A stretch of DNA of 64,000 nucleotides, from the NCBI RefSeq assembly GCF_030823405.1, contig NZ_JAUSXC010000001.1, positions 124,001 through 188,000 of the forward strand. Reading direction: 5' to 3'. Of the stretch, positions 26,979-35,579 are shown piece by piece (position 1 is the first letter of the stretch; the number at the start of each line of letters is the position of its first letter). The notes under the pieces are model-generated. The model did no database searches and was not told the DNA's origin. It saw nothing but the letters and a program-made list of their open reading frames with translations. Source of the stretch: Chryseobacterium ginsenosidimutans (lineage in GTDB: Bacteria > Bacteroidota > Bacteroidia > Flavobacteriales > Weeksellaceae). Position numbers and translations under genes: made by a program.

Positions 26979-27728
26979 ATGTCTCAAATTGCGATTAATA
27001 CTTCACAAAATGTAAATATTAATTTCAACATTGCCAATGTTGGGGATCGGATGATTGCGTTTATTCTTGACCTTTTGATTAAAGTAGCTTATATAATTGC
27101 TATTCTCTATACTTTTTTCAATATTCTGGATCTGGGATATTTGCTCACTGGGCTGGATCAATGGTCAATTGTAGCAGTTTATACAATTCTTCTTTTTCCC
27201 ACAGCAATTTATCCTGTTGTATTGGAAAGCCTCATGGAGGGGCAAACTCCGGGAAAAAAGGTAATGAAAATCCGTGTTGTAAAGATTGACGGTTATCAGG
27301 CTGGATTCGGAGATTATCTGATTCGCTGGGTTTTCAGGATTATCGATACTTCTTTTTTGGGAGTTATAGGATTGGTTTCCATGATTATTTCCAAGAACAA
27401 TCAGCGTTTAGGAGATATTGCCTCGGGAACGGCGGTGATTTCTTTAAAGAACAATATTAATATTTCCCATACTATTTTAGAAAATATCAAAGAAGATTAT
27501 ATCCCGACTTTCCCACAAGTTATTGCTCTGAGCGACAATGATATGAGAATCATTAAAGATAATTATCTTAAAGCCATGAGAGTAGATGACAGACAGATTA
27601 TTTCTAAACTTTCCGACAAGATTAAAAATATTCTTAAGCTTGAAGTTGATCCCACAAAAATGACGGAAAGACAGTTTATCGGTATCGTTATTAAAGATTA
27701 TAATTATTACACAGGAAAAGATAGTTAG
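26979..27728 (+). CDS. RDD-family membrane protein
   Basis: 249 residues from ATG 26979; the open stretch upstream runs antisense through the SpoIIM gene and is not credible. The RDD domain carries the eponymous Arg and Asp residues: VGDRMIAFILDLLI, then TPGKKVMKIRVVKIDG and IRWVFRIIDTSF. Three membrane helices lie at about 25-45, 60-85 and 115-135, followed by a cytoplasmic tail of about 100 residues. RDD proteins are commonly encoded with SpoIIM and are proposed ion or small-molecule transporters. Divergent from SpoIIM by 27 bases. Confidence 0.9.
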   Translation: MSQIAINTSQNVNINFNIANVGDRMIAFILDLLIKVAYIIAILYTFFNILDLGYLLTGLDQWSIVAVYTILLFPTAIYPVVLESLMEGQTPGKKVMKIRVVKIDGYQAGFGDYLIRWVFRIIDTSFLGVIGLVSMIISKNNQRLGDIASGTAVISLKNNINISHTILENIKEDYIPTFPQVIALSDNDMRIIKDNYLKAMRVDDRQIISKLSDKIKNILKLEVDPTKMTERQFIGIVIKDYNYYTGKDS

Positions 27729-27830
27729 CCAGTTTCCTTGTATGCTAATAGTGAATATTAAATTTCTTGATTTACATCAAAACTGAGACGGTGCAGTTTT
27801 TGTATTTTTAACTTAATTAAAACTTAGATT

Positions 27831-28121
27831 ATGAAATTTGAAAACAATAAATCAGGCAACGGCGGAGTCATTACTTTAAATAATGAAATTAAAGAAATTG
27901 GAAGATTAACTTATACTATTTTCCCTGAAGAAAACAGATTTATCATTTCTTTTGTACTGGTTCATCCGGAATTTGAAGGTCGTGGAATGGGAAAATATTT
28001 AGTCGAAGAAGCCATCAAATTTGCAAGAGAAAACAATTGGAAAGTCTATCCACACTGTTCTTATGCAAGATCTGTGATGACAAGAATGAGTGATGTTGAT
28101 GATGTTTTTTTAAAGAACTAA
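27831..28121 (+). CDS. Small GNAT N-acetyltransferase (PF14542-like)
   Basis: A compact 96-residue acetyltransferase. The acetyl-CoA loop is visible as VHPEFEGRGMGKYLVEEA, which holds the Q/RxxGxG/A-type R-G-M-G pattern, with the preceding strand FIISFVLVHPE and a C-terminal CSYARSVMTR. The length equals the minimal GNAT domain found in this family, which is often annotated without a known substrate. The TAA at 28119-28121 overlaps the end of the convergent glycosyltransferase gene by 12 bases, so no terminator separates them. Confidence 0.88.
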   Translation: MKFENNKSGNGGVITLNNEIKEIGRLTYTIFPEENRFIISFVLVHPEFEGRGMGKYLVEEAIKFARENNWKVYPHCSYARSVMTRMSDVDDVFLKN

Positions 28122-29081
28122 AACTTCATTCACTAGAATATCTTCAATATTATCGGGGTAGTTGACTTTAAGATGTTGATCGGAAGCTACCCAATTTTGT
28201 ATTTCTTCCAGTTTTAAAATCTTAGAATTCGGAATTCCCATTTTGTCTAAAGCACAGGCATTACATTCCTGCTCGTATTGATTATGAATTGGGATTACAA
28301 ATAATTTTTTATCCATAAAAAGTGCTTCCGCCGGACTTTCAAAACCTGCATTACAGAGAATTCCGTCACAATTTTCAAAAGATTTTAAATATTGAATTTC
28401 ATCAATCGGAAAAACCTCAACATTAGCATCTTTAAACTGAAGTTTAGAATATTTAGAAAAAACTTTCCACTCAACAGGAATTTGCTTTAAAACTTTAATA
28501 ATATTTTCATCCGAAAAGCTTGGAAGATAAACCAAATAATACCCTTTTTTGTCAGGATTAAGATTTCTGATTTTTCTTCTGATTACGGGTTTTTTGATTT
28601 GAGGATGATAATTTTCAAAGTGAAAACCAATTTTCCGCTCACTCGGAACATAATATTTCAACACCAACTCACCAAAAAAATCTTTCTTTTCAGGTTTTGG
28701 CGTTTCCTTAAACAACATGGAAGCCTGATGGCTCAGTTCAATCATCGGATGTTTTTTGAATTTGCAGGCCCAACCTGTCAACGGTTCATAGTCATTAATA
28801 ATCAAATCGTATTGTGAAAGTTCAATTTCCCGTATTGTTTTGGCAGCTTCAAGAAAATTATTATCCAAAAGCGTTTTTCGGTATGATAAACCGCCCGTTT
28901 TGTTATAAAGAAGAGAAATACCTTTATGATGGAAGTTAACGTCGAAATCAGCCTTTAATTGAGACTGATGCCCGCTGATCAAAGTATCAACCGACGCATA
29001 TTTTTTTAGAATAGGAACAATTTCCTGCGCTCTTGCTACATGACCGTTTCCGGTTCCCTGAAATGCGTATAATATTTTCAT
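28110..29081 (-). CDS. Glycosyltransferase of the MurG/MJ1255-like GT-B group
   Basis: A 323-residue GT-B enzyme. The N-terminal nucleotide-fold begins MKILYAFQGTGNGHVARA, where the GTGNGH motif equals the acceptor loop of MJ1255-type UDP-glycosyltransferases. The C-terminal donor domain has DGILCNAGFESPAEALFM and PIHNQYEQECNA, corresponding to the E-rich nucleotide-sugar site. It overlaps the upstream phosphoesterase gene by four bases (ATGA-type coupling), suggesting linked roles in lipid or polysaccharide metabolism. The donor and acceptor cannot be inferred. Confidence 0.88.
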   Translation of the reverse strand: MKILYAFQGTGNGHVARAQEIVPILKKYASVDTLISGHQSQLKADFDVNFHHKGISLLYNKTGGLSYRKTLLDNNFLEAAKTIREIELSQYDLIINDYEPLTGWACKFKKHPMIELSHQASMLFKETPKPEKKDFFGELVLKYYVPSERKIGFHFENYHPQIKKPVIRRKIRNLNPDKKGYYLVYLPSFSDENIIKVLKQIPVEWKVFSKYSKLQFKDANVEVFPIDEIQYLKSFENCDGILCNAGFESPAEALFMDKKLFVIPIHNQYEQECNACALDKMGIPNSKILKLEEIQNWVASDQHLKVNYPDNIEDILVNEVLVL

Positions 29082-29905
29082 TTTGTGAAATTGGTTACTA
29101 TTTTTAAAAGCTCAGCACTGTCGATATCCTGAATTTCGTCTATTACTTCATCTTTCAACGAATCTTTATGATCTTCATAATAAAAGATACTCCATTCTTT
29201 ATCATTGTACTCCAAAGCGGAAAGATTTTCTATCCAATCGCCAGAATTCAGATAGGTACAAGACCCTTTTTTATTAACAACTTCTCTAATCTGCGGTTGA
29301 TGAATATGCCCACAGACTACATAGTCGTAATGATTATCGATTGCTAACTCTGAAGCCGTCAATTCAAAATCTCCGATATATTTTACCGCTTTTTTTACAT
29401 TGTTTTTAATTTTTTTTGAAAACGAATATTTCTCTCTACCCATTTTCTCTAAGAACCAATTTACAACATTATTGATTACGATTAATAAATCGTATCCTTT
29501 TCCTCCCAGTTTAGCAATCCATTTTGAATGCTGAACCGATGCATCAAAAACGTCTCCGTGAAAGATCCATGTTTTTTTATCGTTAAGATTTAAGCAGATT
29601 TTGTTGCAGACTTTAAGCTTACCCAATTCGAAATCGGTAAACTTCCGGAATATCTCGTCATGATTTCCGGTGATGTAGAAAACATCTGTATTTTTAGTAG
29701 CAAATGAAAGTATCTTTTTGATTACCTTCAGATGAGGTTTAGGGAAGTAAGACTTTTTGAATTGCCAGATATCGATAATATCACCGTTTAAAACTAAAGT
29801 TTTAGGCTGAATAGAATTAAGATACCGCAGTAATTCTTTAGCCTTACATCCATAAGTTCCCAAATGAACATCCGATATGACAACTAGCTCAACATTTCTT
29901 TTCAT
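29078..29905 (-). CDS. LpxH-like UDP-2,3-diacylglucosamine diphosphatase family phosphoesterase
   Basis: 275 residues from ATG 29903-29905; the in-frame TTG at 29917 overlaps the probable -7 element and is rejected. All calcineurin-like metal motifs are present: DVHLG (D-x-H), NGDIIDIW, ITGNHDE, FHGDVFD and GHIHQP. The size and the FLEKMGREKYSFSKKIK insertion match the LpxH/YbbF relatives that remove UMP from UDP-diacylglucosamine in lipid A synthesis, but similar Bacteroidota proteins coupled to glycosyltransferases may act on other nucleotide diphosphate substrates. Upstream CAAAGAAA on the plus strand (29915-29922; TTTCTTTG on the coding strand) is a near-consensus -7 element. Confidence 0.87.
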   Translation of the reverse strand: MKRNVELVVISDVHLGTYGCKAKELLRYLNSIQPKTLVLNGDIIDIWQFKKSYFPKPHLKVIKKILSFATKNTDVFYITGNHDEIFRKFTDFELGKLKVCNKICLNLNDKKTWIFHGDVFDASVQHSKWIAKLGGKGYDLLIVINNVVNWFLEKMGREKYSFSKKIKNNVKKAVKYIGDFELTASELAIDNHYDYVVCGHIHQPQIREVVNKKGSCTYLNSGDWIENLSALEYNDKEWSIFYYEDHKDSLKDEVIDEIQDIDSAELLKIVTNFTK

Positions 29906-29962
29906 AGTTTTATGCAAAGAAACTACTTGAAAGTTAACTGTATATGAATGTTATATTATTTT

Positions 29963-30703
29963 TTATAAAGAATTCATCAACTCTTCCGTGATTTCCATAT
30001 TGTGGTAAACGTTTTGTACGTCGTCATCTTCTTCAAAACGGTCAAGCATTTTCATATTTGCTTTGAACTGCTCTTCGTTTACTTCTTTTATATTGTTTGG
30101 AATTCTTTGAAGCTCTGCACTTTTTGCTTCAATTTTAAGTTCATCCAATTTGTGGGATAGAGAACCAAAATCTTCAAAAGCGGTTGTAATCATCACCTCT
30201 TCTTCATCTTTTTCTACATCTTCTGCTCCACCATCAATCATTTCCATTTCGAATTCGTCCCAATCCATTTTAATCTGAGCTAAGTCGATCGTGAAAATTC
30301 CTTTTCTGTCGAAGATAAAGGCCAATTCACCGTTTTTACCTAAGTTCCCATCAAACTTATTGAAGATTGCTCTTACGTTAGCAACAGTTCTTGTAGGGTT
30401 ATTAGTGGTACACTCTACAAAAAATGCAACACCTCCCTGTCCGTATCCTTCATAAGTAATTTCTTCATAATTTTCTGCATCTGCTCCACCTGCCTTTTTA
30501 ATAGCTCTTTCAACGTTATCTTTGGGCATGTTTGCTCCCTTAGCATTCTGAATACATCTTCTTAATGCCGGATTCGCTTCAGGATCTGTTCCGCCAGCTT
30601 TTACTGCTAATGCAATGTCCTTACCTATTTTAGAGAAAGTTTTGGCCATTTTATCCCATCTGGCCATTTTAGAAGCTTTTCTATATTCAAATGCTCTTCC
30701 CAT
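29963..30703 (-). CDS. YebC/PmpR family protein (TACO1 homologue)
   Basis: A 246-residue protein with the full YebC signature: MGRAFEYRKASKMARWDKMA at the start, then GTDPEANPALRRCIQNAKGANMP in the second domain (ANMPKDNVERAIKKA) and GYGQGGVAFFVECTTNN. E. coli YebC has 246 residues. The family was described as transcription regulators, and more recent work implicates them in relieving ribosome stalling on difficult sequences. It is monocistronic with a -7 element at 30724-30731. It is likely cytoplasmic and nucleic-acid associated. Confidence 0.96.
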   Translation of the reverse strand: MGRAFEYRKASKMARWDKMAKTFSKIGKDIALAVKAGGTDPEANPALRRCIQNAKGANMPKDNVERAIKKAGGADAENYEEITYEGYGQGGVAFFVECTTNNPTRTVANVRAIFNKFDGNLGKNGELAFIFDRKGIFTIDLAQIKMDWDEFEMEMIDGGAEDVEKDEEEVMITTAFEDFGSLSHKLDELKIEAKSAELQRIPNNIKEVNEEQFKANMKMLDRFEEDDDVQNVYHNMEITEELMNSL

Positions 30704-30723
30704 TTTTATTTTTAAATTTTCAA

Positions 30724-30731
30724 CAAAATTA
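30724..30731 (-). promoter_or_regulatory. yebC -7 element
   Basis: TAATTTTG on the minus strand matches TAnnTTTG and lies 21 bases before the yebC ATG, just after the ompA terminator. Confidence 0.5.
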
Positions 30732-30739
30732 ATTAAAAG

Positions 30740-30778
30740 TAAACGAAAAAAAAATACCCCCAGAGAACTGGAGGTATT
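30740..30778 (-). terminator. Intrinsic terminator of ompA
   Basis: Stem AATACC-c-CCAG / CTGG-a-GGTATT at 30753-30778 with an AGAA loop. On the minus strand it is followed by nine U residues. It ends the ompA transcript 20 bases past its stop. Confidence 0.9.
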
Positions 30779-30797
30779 TATTATTTAGAAAAATTAA

Positions 30798-32291
30798 TTA
30801 TTTTTTCTTTTTAGCTGTAGCTTTTTTCTTAGCAACAACTTTTTTCTTAGCAACAGCTTTTTTCACTGGAGCGTCAGCATAATCTTTCTTAGCGATAGCA
30901 TTCCACTCAGCATCATTTTCAATAGCTTTTACAACTACTTTTCTGTCAACTTGTCTTTCAGCATCAGAAGCTTTTTCAGAAACTGTAGCTTTAGATTCAC
31001 CAACACCGATAGATTTAAGAGCGTTAGGATCTACACCTCTTGCATCTAAAGCAGCAACTACAGCAGCAGCTCTTTCTCTAGATAATTTCAAGTTGTAAGC
31101 CTCAGCACCTTTAGCATCAGTTCTACCTTCTAATAGATAATTACCTTTATCAGTTTTGATAATGTCTGCAGCAGCATCTAAAGCACCTTTAGATTCAGCT
31201 TTGATTGTAGCTTTGTTGAAATCGAAAAATACACTTCCTAATTTAGTTTCAACATCAATAGCAGTTTGTGTCTTAGGTTTAGGACATCCGTTGTATTCTG
31301 GAAGACCTGGAACTGTAGGACAAGCATCATCTTTATCAAGGATACCATCACCATCTGTATCTGGCCAAGGACAACCGTTGTTTTCAGCAGGACCTGCTAC
31401 TGTAGGACAAGCATCATCTTTATCGATAACACCATCACCGTCAGTATCTGGCCAAGGACAACCATTGTTTTCAACCGGACCAGCAACTTCTGGACATTGA
31501 TCGTCTTTATCTGGAACTCCATCACCGTCAGTATCAGGACATCCTTGGAATTCTGGTAAACCTGGTGTATCTGGACACAAATCGTCTTTATCTAAGATAC
31601 CATCCTTATCTCTATCTCTGTTACCAAATCTAAAGTTCAAAGATGCAGAAGCTTGCCAGAAGTTAGCAACAGTAGATTTGTCACCCGGAGTTGATACATA
31701 ATCTCCCTGAACACCTAAACCGAAGTTTTTAGTTACCCAGAAGTTAACACCAGCACCTGTAGCAACTGTAAAGAAGTTAGCTTTACCGCTTTCGTTACCG
31801 TCGCTTCCGTTTGTTACATACTCACCATTAGCATCAGTTCTTGGGAAAGAAAGAGATGTATAATCATGTCTTAGGTAGTTTGCTCCAACTCTTAAATATG
31901 GATCAAACCAAGATTCTTCATTCCACAAAAGACCTGCAGCTTTAGCTTGGAAACCAATACCAGTCATCAACATGAATTCTTTACCCATGTTAAATCTCTT
32001 GTTTTCAACGTTTCCTACGGTAGTCTGCCAGTCAATTACCAAACCTTTACCGATGTTTCTAGCAACAGTAAGTTTAGATAATGGAGGAGTAATAGAGAAG
32101 TTGTTCATATTGAACATTGTCTTCGTCAAATTGTTAGCAGCAAAAGTATTACTAAAAGTACTTCTCTGTGCCAAGTGGTTTTCCGCATGAGCACCAACTC
32201 CGATTAACCACGGATTGTTGGTAGTCTGAGCGAACACAGTAGAAGCAACAGTAAGTGCCAATGCTGAAATTCCTAATTTTAGATTTTTCAT
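30798..32291 (-). CDS. OmpA-family porin with TSP3 calcium repeats and lysine-rich tail
   Basis: A 497-residue outer-membrane protein. Signal peptide to residue 21 (TVASTVFAQ), an eight-strand beta barrel at about 25-222, four thrombospondin type 3-like Asp-rich repeats at 225-338 (DTDGDGVPDKDD), and an OmpA peptidoglycan-binding domain at about 350-457 (VFFDFNKATIK; LEGRTDAKG; RERAAAVVAAL). The last 21 residues alternate Lys with Ala/Val (KKAVAKKKVVAKKKATAKKK), an unusual basic tail beyond the normal OmpA end. Expected role is tethering the outer membrane to the cell wall. The gene is monocistronic with a promoter at 32321-32352 and is probably highly expressed. Confidence 0.95.
   Translation of the reverse strand: MKNLKLGISALALTVASTVFAQTTNNPWLIGVGAHAENHLAQRSTFSNTFAANNLTKTMFNMNNFSITPPLSKLTVARNIGKGLVIDWQTTVGNVENKRFNMGKEFMLMTGIGFQAKAAGLLWNEESWFDPYLRVGANYLRHDYTSLSFPRTDANGEYVTNGSDGNESGKANFFTVATGAGVNFWVTKNFGLGVQGDYVSTPGDKSTVANFWQASASLNFRFGNRDRDKDGILDKDDLCPDTPGLPEFQGCPDTDGDGVPDKDDQCPEVAGPVENNGCPWPDTDGDGVIDKDDACPTVAGPAENNGCPWPDTDGDGILDKDDACPTVPGLPEYNGCPKPKTQTAIDVETKLGSVFFDFNKATIKAESKGALDAAADIIKTDKGNYLLEGRTDAKGAEAYNLKLSRERAAAVVAALDARGVDPNALKSIGVGESKATVSEKASDAERQVDRKVVVKAIENDAEWNAIAKKDYADAPVKKAVAKKKVVAKKKATAKKKK
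31278..31619 (-). repeat. Four tandem TSP3-like coding repeats
   Basis: Encodes residues 225-338 of OmpA. The last three units are about 87 bases (29 residues) each, of the form DTDGDGxxDKDDxCPxVxGP plus NNGCPWP; the first is 27 residues and more diverged. DNA identity between the second and third units is high, so copy-number change by slippage is possible. Confidence 0.85.
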
Positions 32292-32320
32292 AGAATTAAA
32301 TGATTAAATAATTGATAATG

Positions 32321-32352
32321 CAAAATAAATATAATTTTTCTTTATAAACAAA
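32321..32352 (-). promoter_or_regulatory. ompA promoter
   Basis: On the minus strand, TTTG at 32349-32352, 21 bases, then TATTTTG at 32321-32327. The -7 element is one T shorter than consensus. Expected leader of about 23 bases before the ATG at 32291. Confidence 0.5.
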
Positions 32353-32368
32353 GTTTTTCAGATGATTT

Positions 32369-32827
32369 TTAACTTTTCTTTAATATTCTGTCGAGGTTTC
32401 GTTTATTTTCTCTATCTTTTATGCTCTCCCTTTTATCAAAGAGTTTTTTCCCTCTTCCAAGGGCGATTAAGACCTTTGCTTTTCCTCTGTCGTTGATATA
32501 TAATTTTAAAGGTATTACAGTATTACCTGCATCCTTTAACTTTTTCTCAAGTTTTTGTAATTCTTTTTTGTGCAAGAGCAATTTCCGTTCCCTTTTTGTT
32601 TTATGGTTGTAAAATGTGCCCAGCTTATACTCATCAATCATCATATTAATAATGTATAATTCCCCATCAATAAACTGACAGAAGGATTCTGTGATAGATG
32701 CTTTAGAAGAGCGCAAAGATTTTATTTCTGTACCTGTTAAAACCATACCCGCTTCATATTCTTCGAGAATCTCATACTCAAAACGAGCTCTTCTGTTAAA
32801 TATATTAACTGTCTTTTCAATCTTCAT
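32369..32827 (-). CDS. smpB: SsrA-binding protein SmpB
   Basis: 152 residues from ATG 32825-32827; the 13 codons upstream are not family-like. SmpB binds tmRNA and directs it to stalled ribosomes for trans-translation. The motifs are NRRARFEYEILEEYEAGM, LTGTEIKSLR, the RNA-binding NHKTKRERKLLLHK and the basic C-terminal tail KRESIKDRENKRNLDRI that folds in the mRNA channel. Length matches the usual 150-160. It diverges from the ABC-F gene with 115 bases between. Confidence 0.96.
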   Translation of the reverse strand: MKIEKTVNIFNRRARFEYEILEEYEAGMVLTGTEIKSLRSSKASITESFCQFIDGELYIINMMIDEYKLGTFYNHKTKRERKLLLHKKELQKLEKKLKDAGNTVIPLKLYINDRGKAKVLIALGRGKKLFDKRESIKDRENKRNLDRILKKS

Positions 32828-32879
32828 GTTAAAATTCTTTAATGAAATATATAAAAAATACCCCACATTAAAAACTTGA

Positions 32880-34565
<1,686 letters not shown>

Positions 34566-34592
34566 TCTTAAGACAACATTACAATTCACATA

Positions 34593-34627
34593 AAAAAATT
34601 CCTCAAATCAACTTTGAGGAATTTTTT
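34593..34627. terminator. Bidirectional terminator between ABC-F and M48 genes
   Basis: Perfect 15-base arms (AAAAAATTCCTCAAA and its complement) around TCAAC. The convergent genes end at 34565 and 34653. Confidence 0.92.
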
Positions 34628-34652
34628 ATTTTTAATATTTATTTAGCTTAAA

Positions 34653-35468
34653 TTATTTTGTCAATTTTGCTTTAGGCAAAACCACTGTTCCGGGATCCTT
34701 CCATAAACCATCTTTTTCAGCACGTTTTTTCACTGCTTCAGCTCTTTTGTTGCTATCTGGGTGAGAATTAAACATTTTCTGAAATCCTGACTGAGCCGTT
34801 CCTCCTTCGGATAATAAAGCCAACTTTTTAAATGCCGTATAAGCTCCAACAACATTGTATTTATTTGCCTTCATGAAGTCATAAGAATATGCATCTGCTT
34901 CAGATTCCTGCTTTTTACTGTGAGAAGCATCAAGAAAAGCATTTGCCATTTTCCCCACCTGACTGTCATTCAAGGCAGCTACCTTACTTGAAGCTGAAGA
35001 AGCGGCATCCAATGCGGCAGCTTTTAAATAAGCTGATTTAATAGCGTCTTTTGTGTCCTGATTTTTAACGTGGCCGATCTCGTGACCGATTACAGCAAGC
35101 AATTCGTCATCCGTCATGATATCCATTAGTGAAGAGAAAACACGTACGCTACCGTCTGCGCAGGCAAAAGCATTAATGTCTTTTACTTTATACACCTTGT
35201 AATTCAGGCTAAGACCATCCTGGCTTTTATGCTTACCAAAAAGCTTATTTAATCTAACTGTATAAGGATCTTTAGGACCTGCAACAGGATTATTCTTATC
35301 CATATAATCTACAGATTCTTTGGATAATTTTACAGCATCTTCGTTGGTAAAAGTAAGTGCTTTAGAACCTTTAGAAACTACATCAACTGCTTTTCCTAAA
35401 CTTATTTTTTGCGCATTTACTGAATACATTGCCCCGATAAACATAAGGCAGACCGTGATTTTTTTCAT
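34653..35468 (-). CDS. M48-family metalloprotease
   Basis: A 271-residue exported zinc protease. Signal peptide MKKITVCLMFIGAMYSVNAQ; active site HEIGH at residues 129-133 with a downstream ESEADAYSYDF third ligand Glu, the M48 (Oma1/HtpX-like) arrangement. The mature enzyme should act in the periplasm, possibly on misfolded outer-membrane proteins as BepA/YcaL do, although the TPR tail of BepA is absent. The gene is monocistronic, convergent with the ABC-F gene and divergent from recJ. Confidence 0.93.
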   Translation of the reverse strand: MKKITVCLMFIGAMYSVNAQKISLGKAVDVVSKGSKALTFTNEDAVKLSKESVDYMDKNNPVAGPKDPYTVRLNKLFGKHKSQDGLSLNYKVYKVKDINAFACADGSVRVFSSLMDIMTDDELLAVIGHEIGHVKNQDTKDAIKSAYLKAAALDAASSASSKVAALNDSQVGKMANAFLDASHSKKQESEADAYSYDFMKANKYNVVGAYTAFKKLALLSEGGTAQSGFQKMFNSHPDSNKRAEAVKKRAEKDGLWKDPGTVVLPKAKLTK

Positions 35469-35492
35469 AATCGTTTTTTTTAATTTGGATCA

Positions 35493-35500
35493 CGAAGATA
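35493..35500 (-). promoter_or_regulatory. -7 element of the M48 protease gene
   Basis: TATCTTCG on the minus strand (one mismatch to TAnnTTTG), 25 bases before the ATG at 35468. Confidence 0.4.
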
Positions 35501-35567
35501 TATCTTTTTTAACAATTTTCAACTTAAATCTTCATAACAAGGATTTCAGAATGCTATTTTTTTTCCC

Positions 35568-35575
35568 TATTTTTG
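35568..35575 (+). promoter_or_regulatory. recJ -7 element; transcript may be leaderless
   Basis: TATTTTTG ends four bases before the recJ ATG at 35580. Since Bacteroidota start sites fall about five bases past this element, the mRNA would begin at or next to the A of ATG. Confidence 0.5.
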
Positions 35576-35579
35576 TGAA

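Noticed and set aside
29906..29917. TTG start for the LpxH-like gene
   Set aside because: It overlaps the -7-like element CAAAGAAA at 29915-29922; the ATG four codons later is a better start.
31156..31559. Plus-strand open frames of 97-114 codons opposite the TSP3 repeats
   Set aside because: They are antisense to periodic codons of OmpA. Repeats keep the opposite frame open; residues repeat with the same period.
31278..31619. Tandem repeat considered as CRISPR-like array
   Set aside because: Repeats are 87-base protein-coding units (Asp-rich TSP3), no short repeats with unique spacers, no cas genes.
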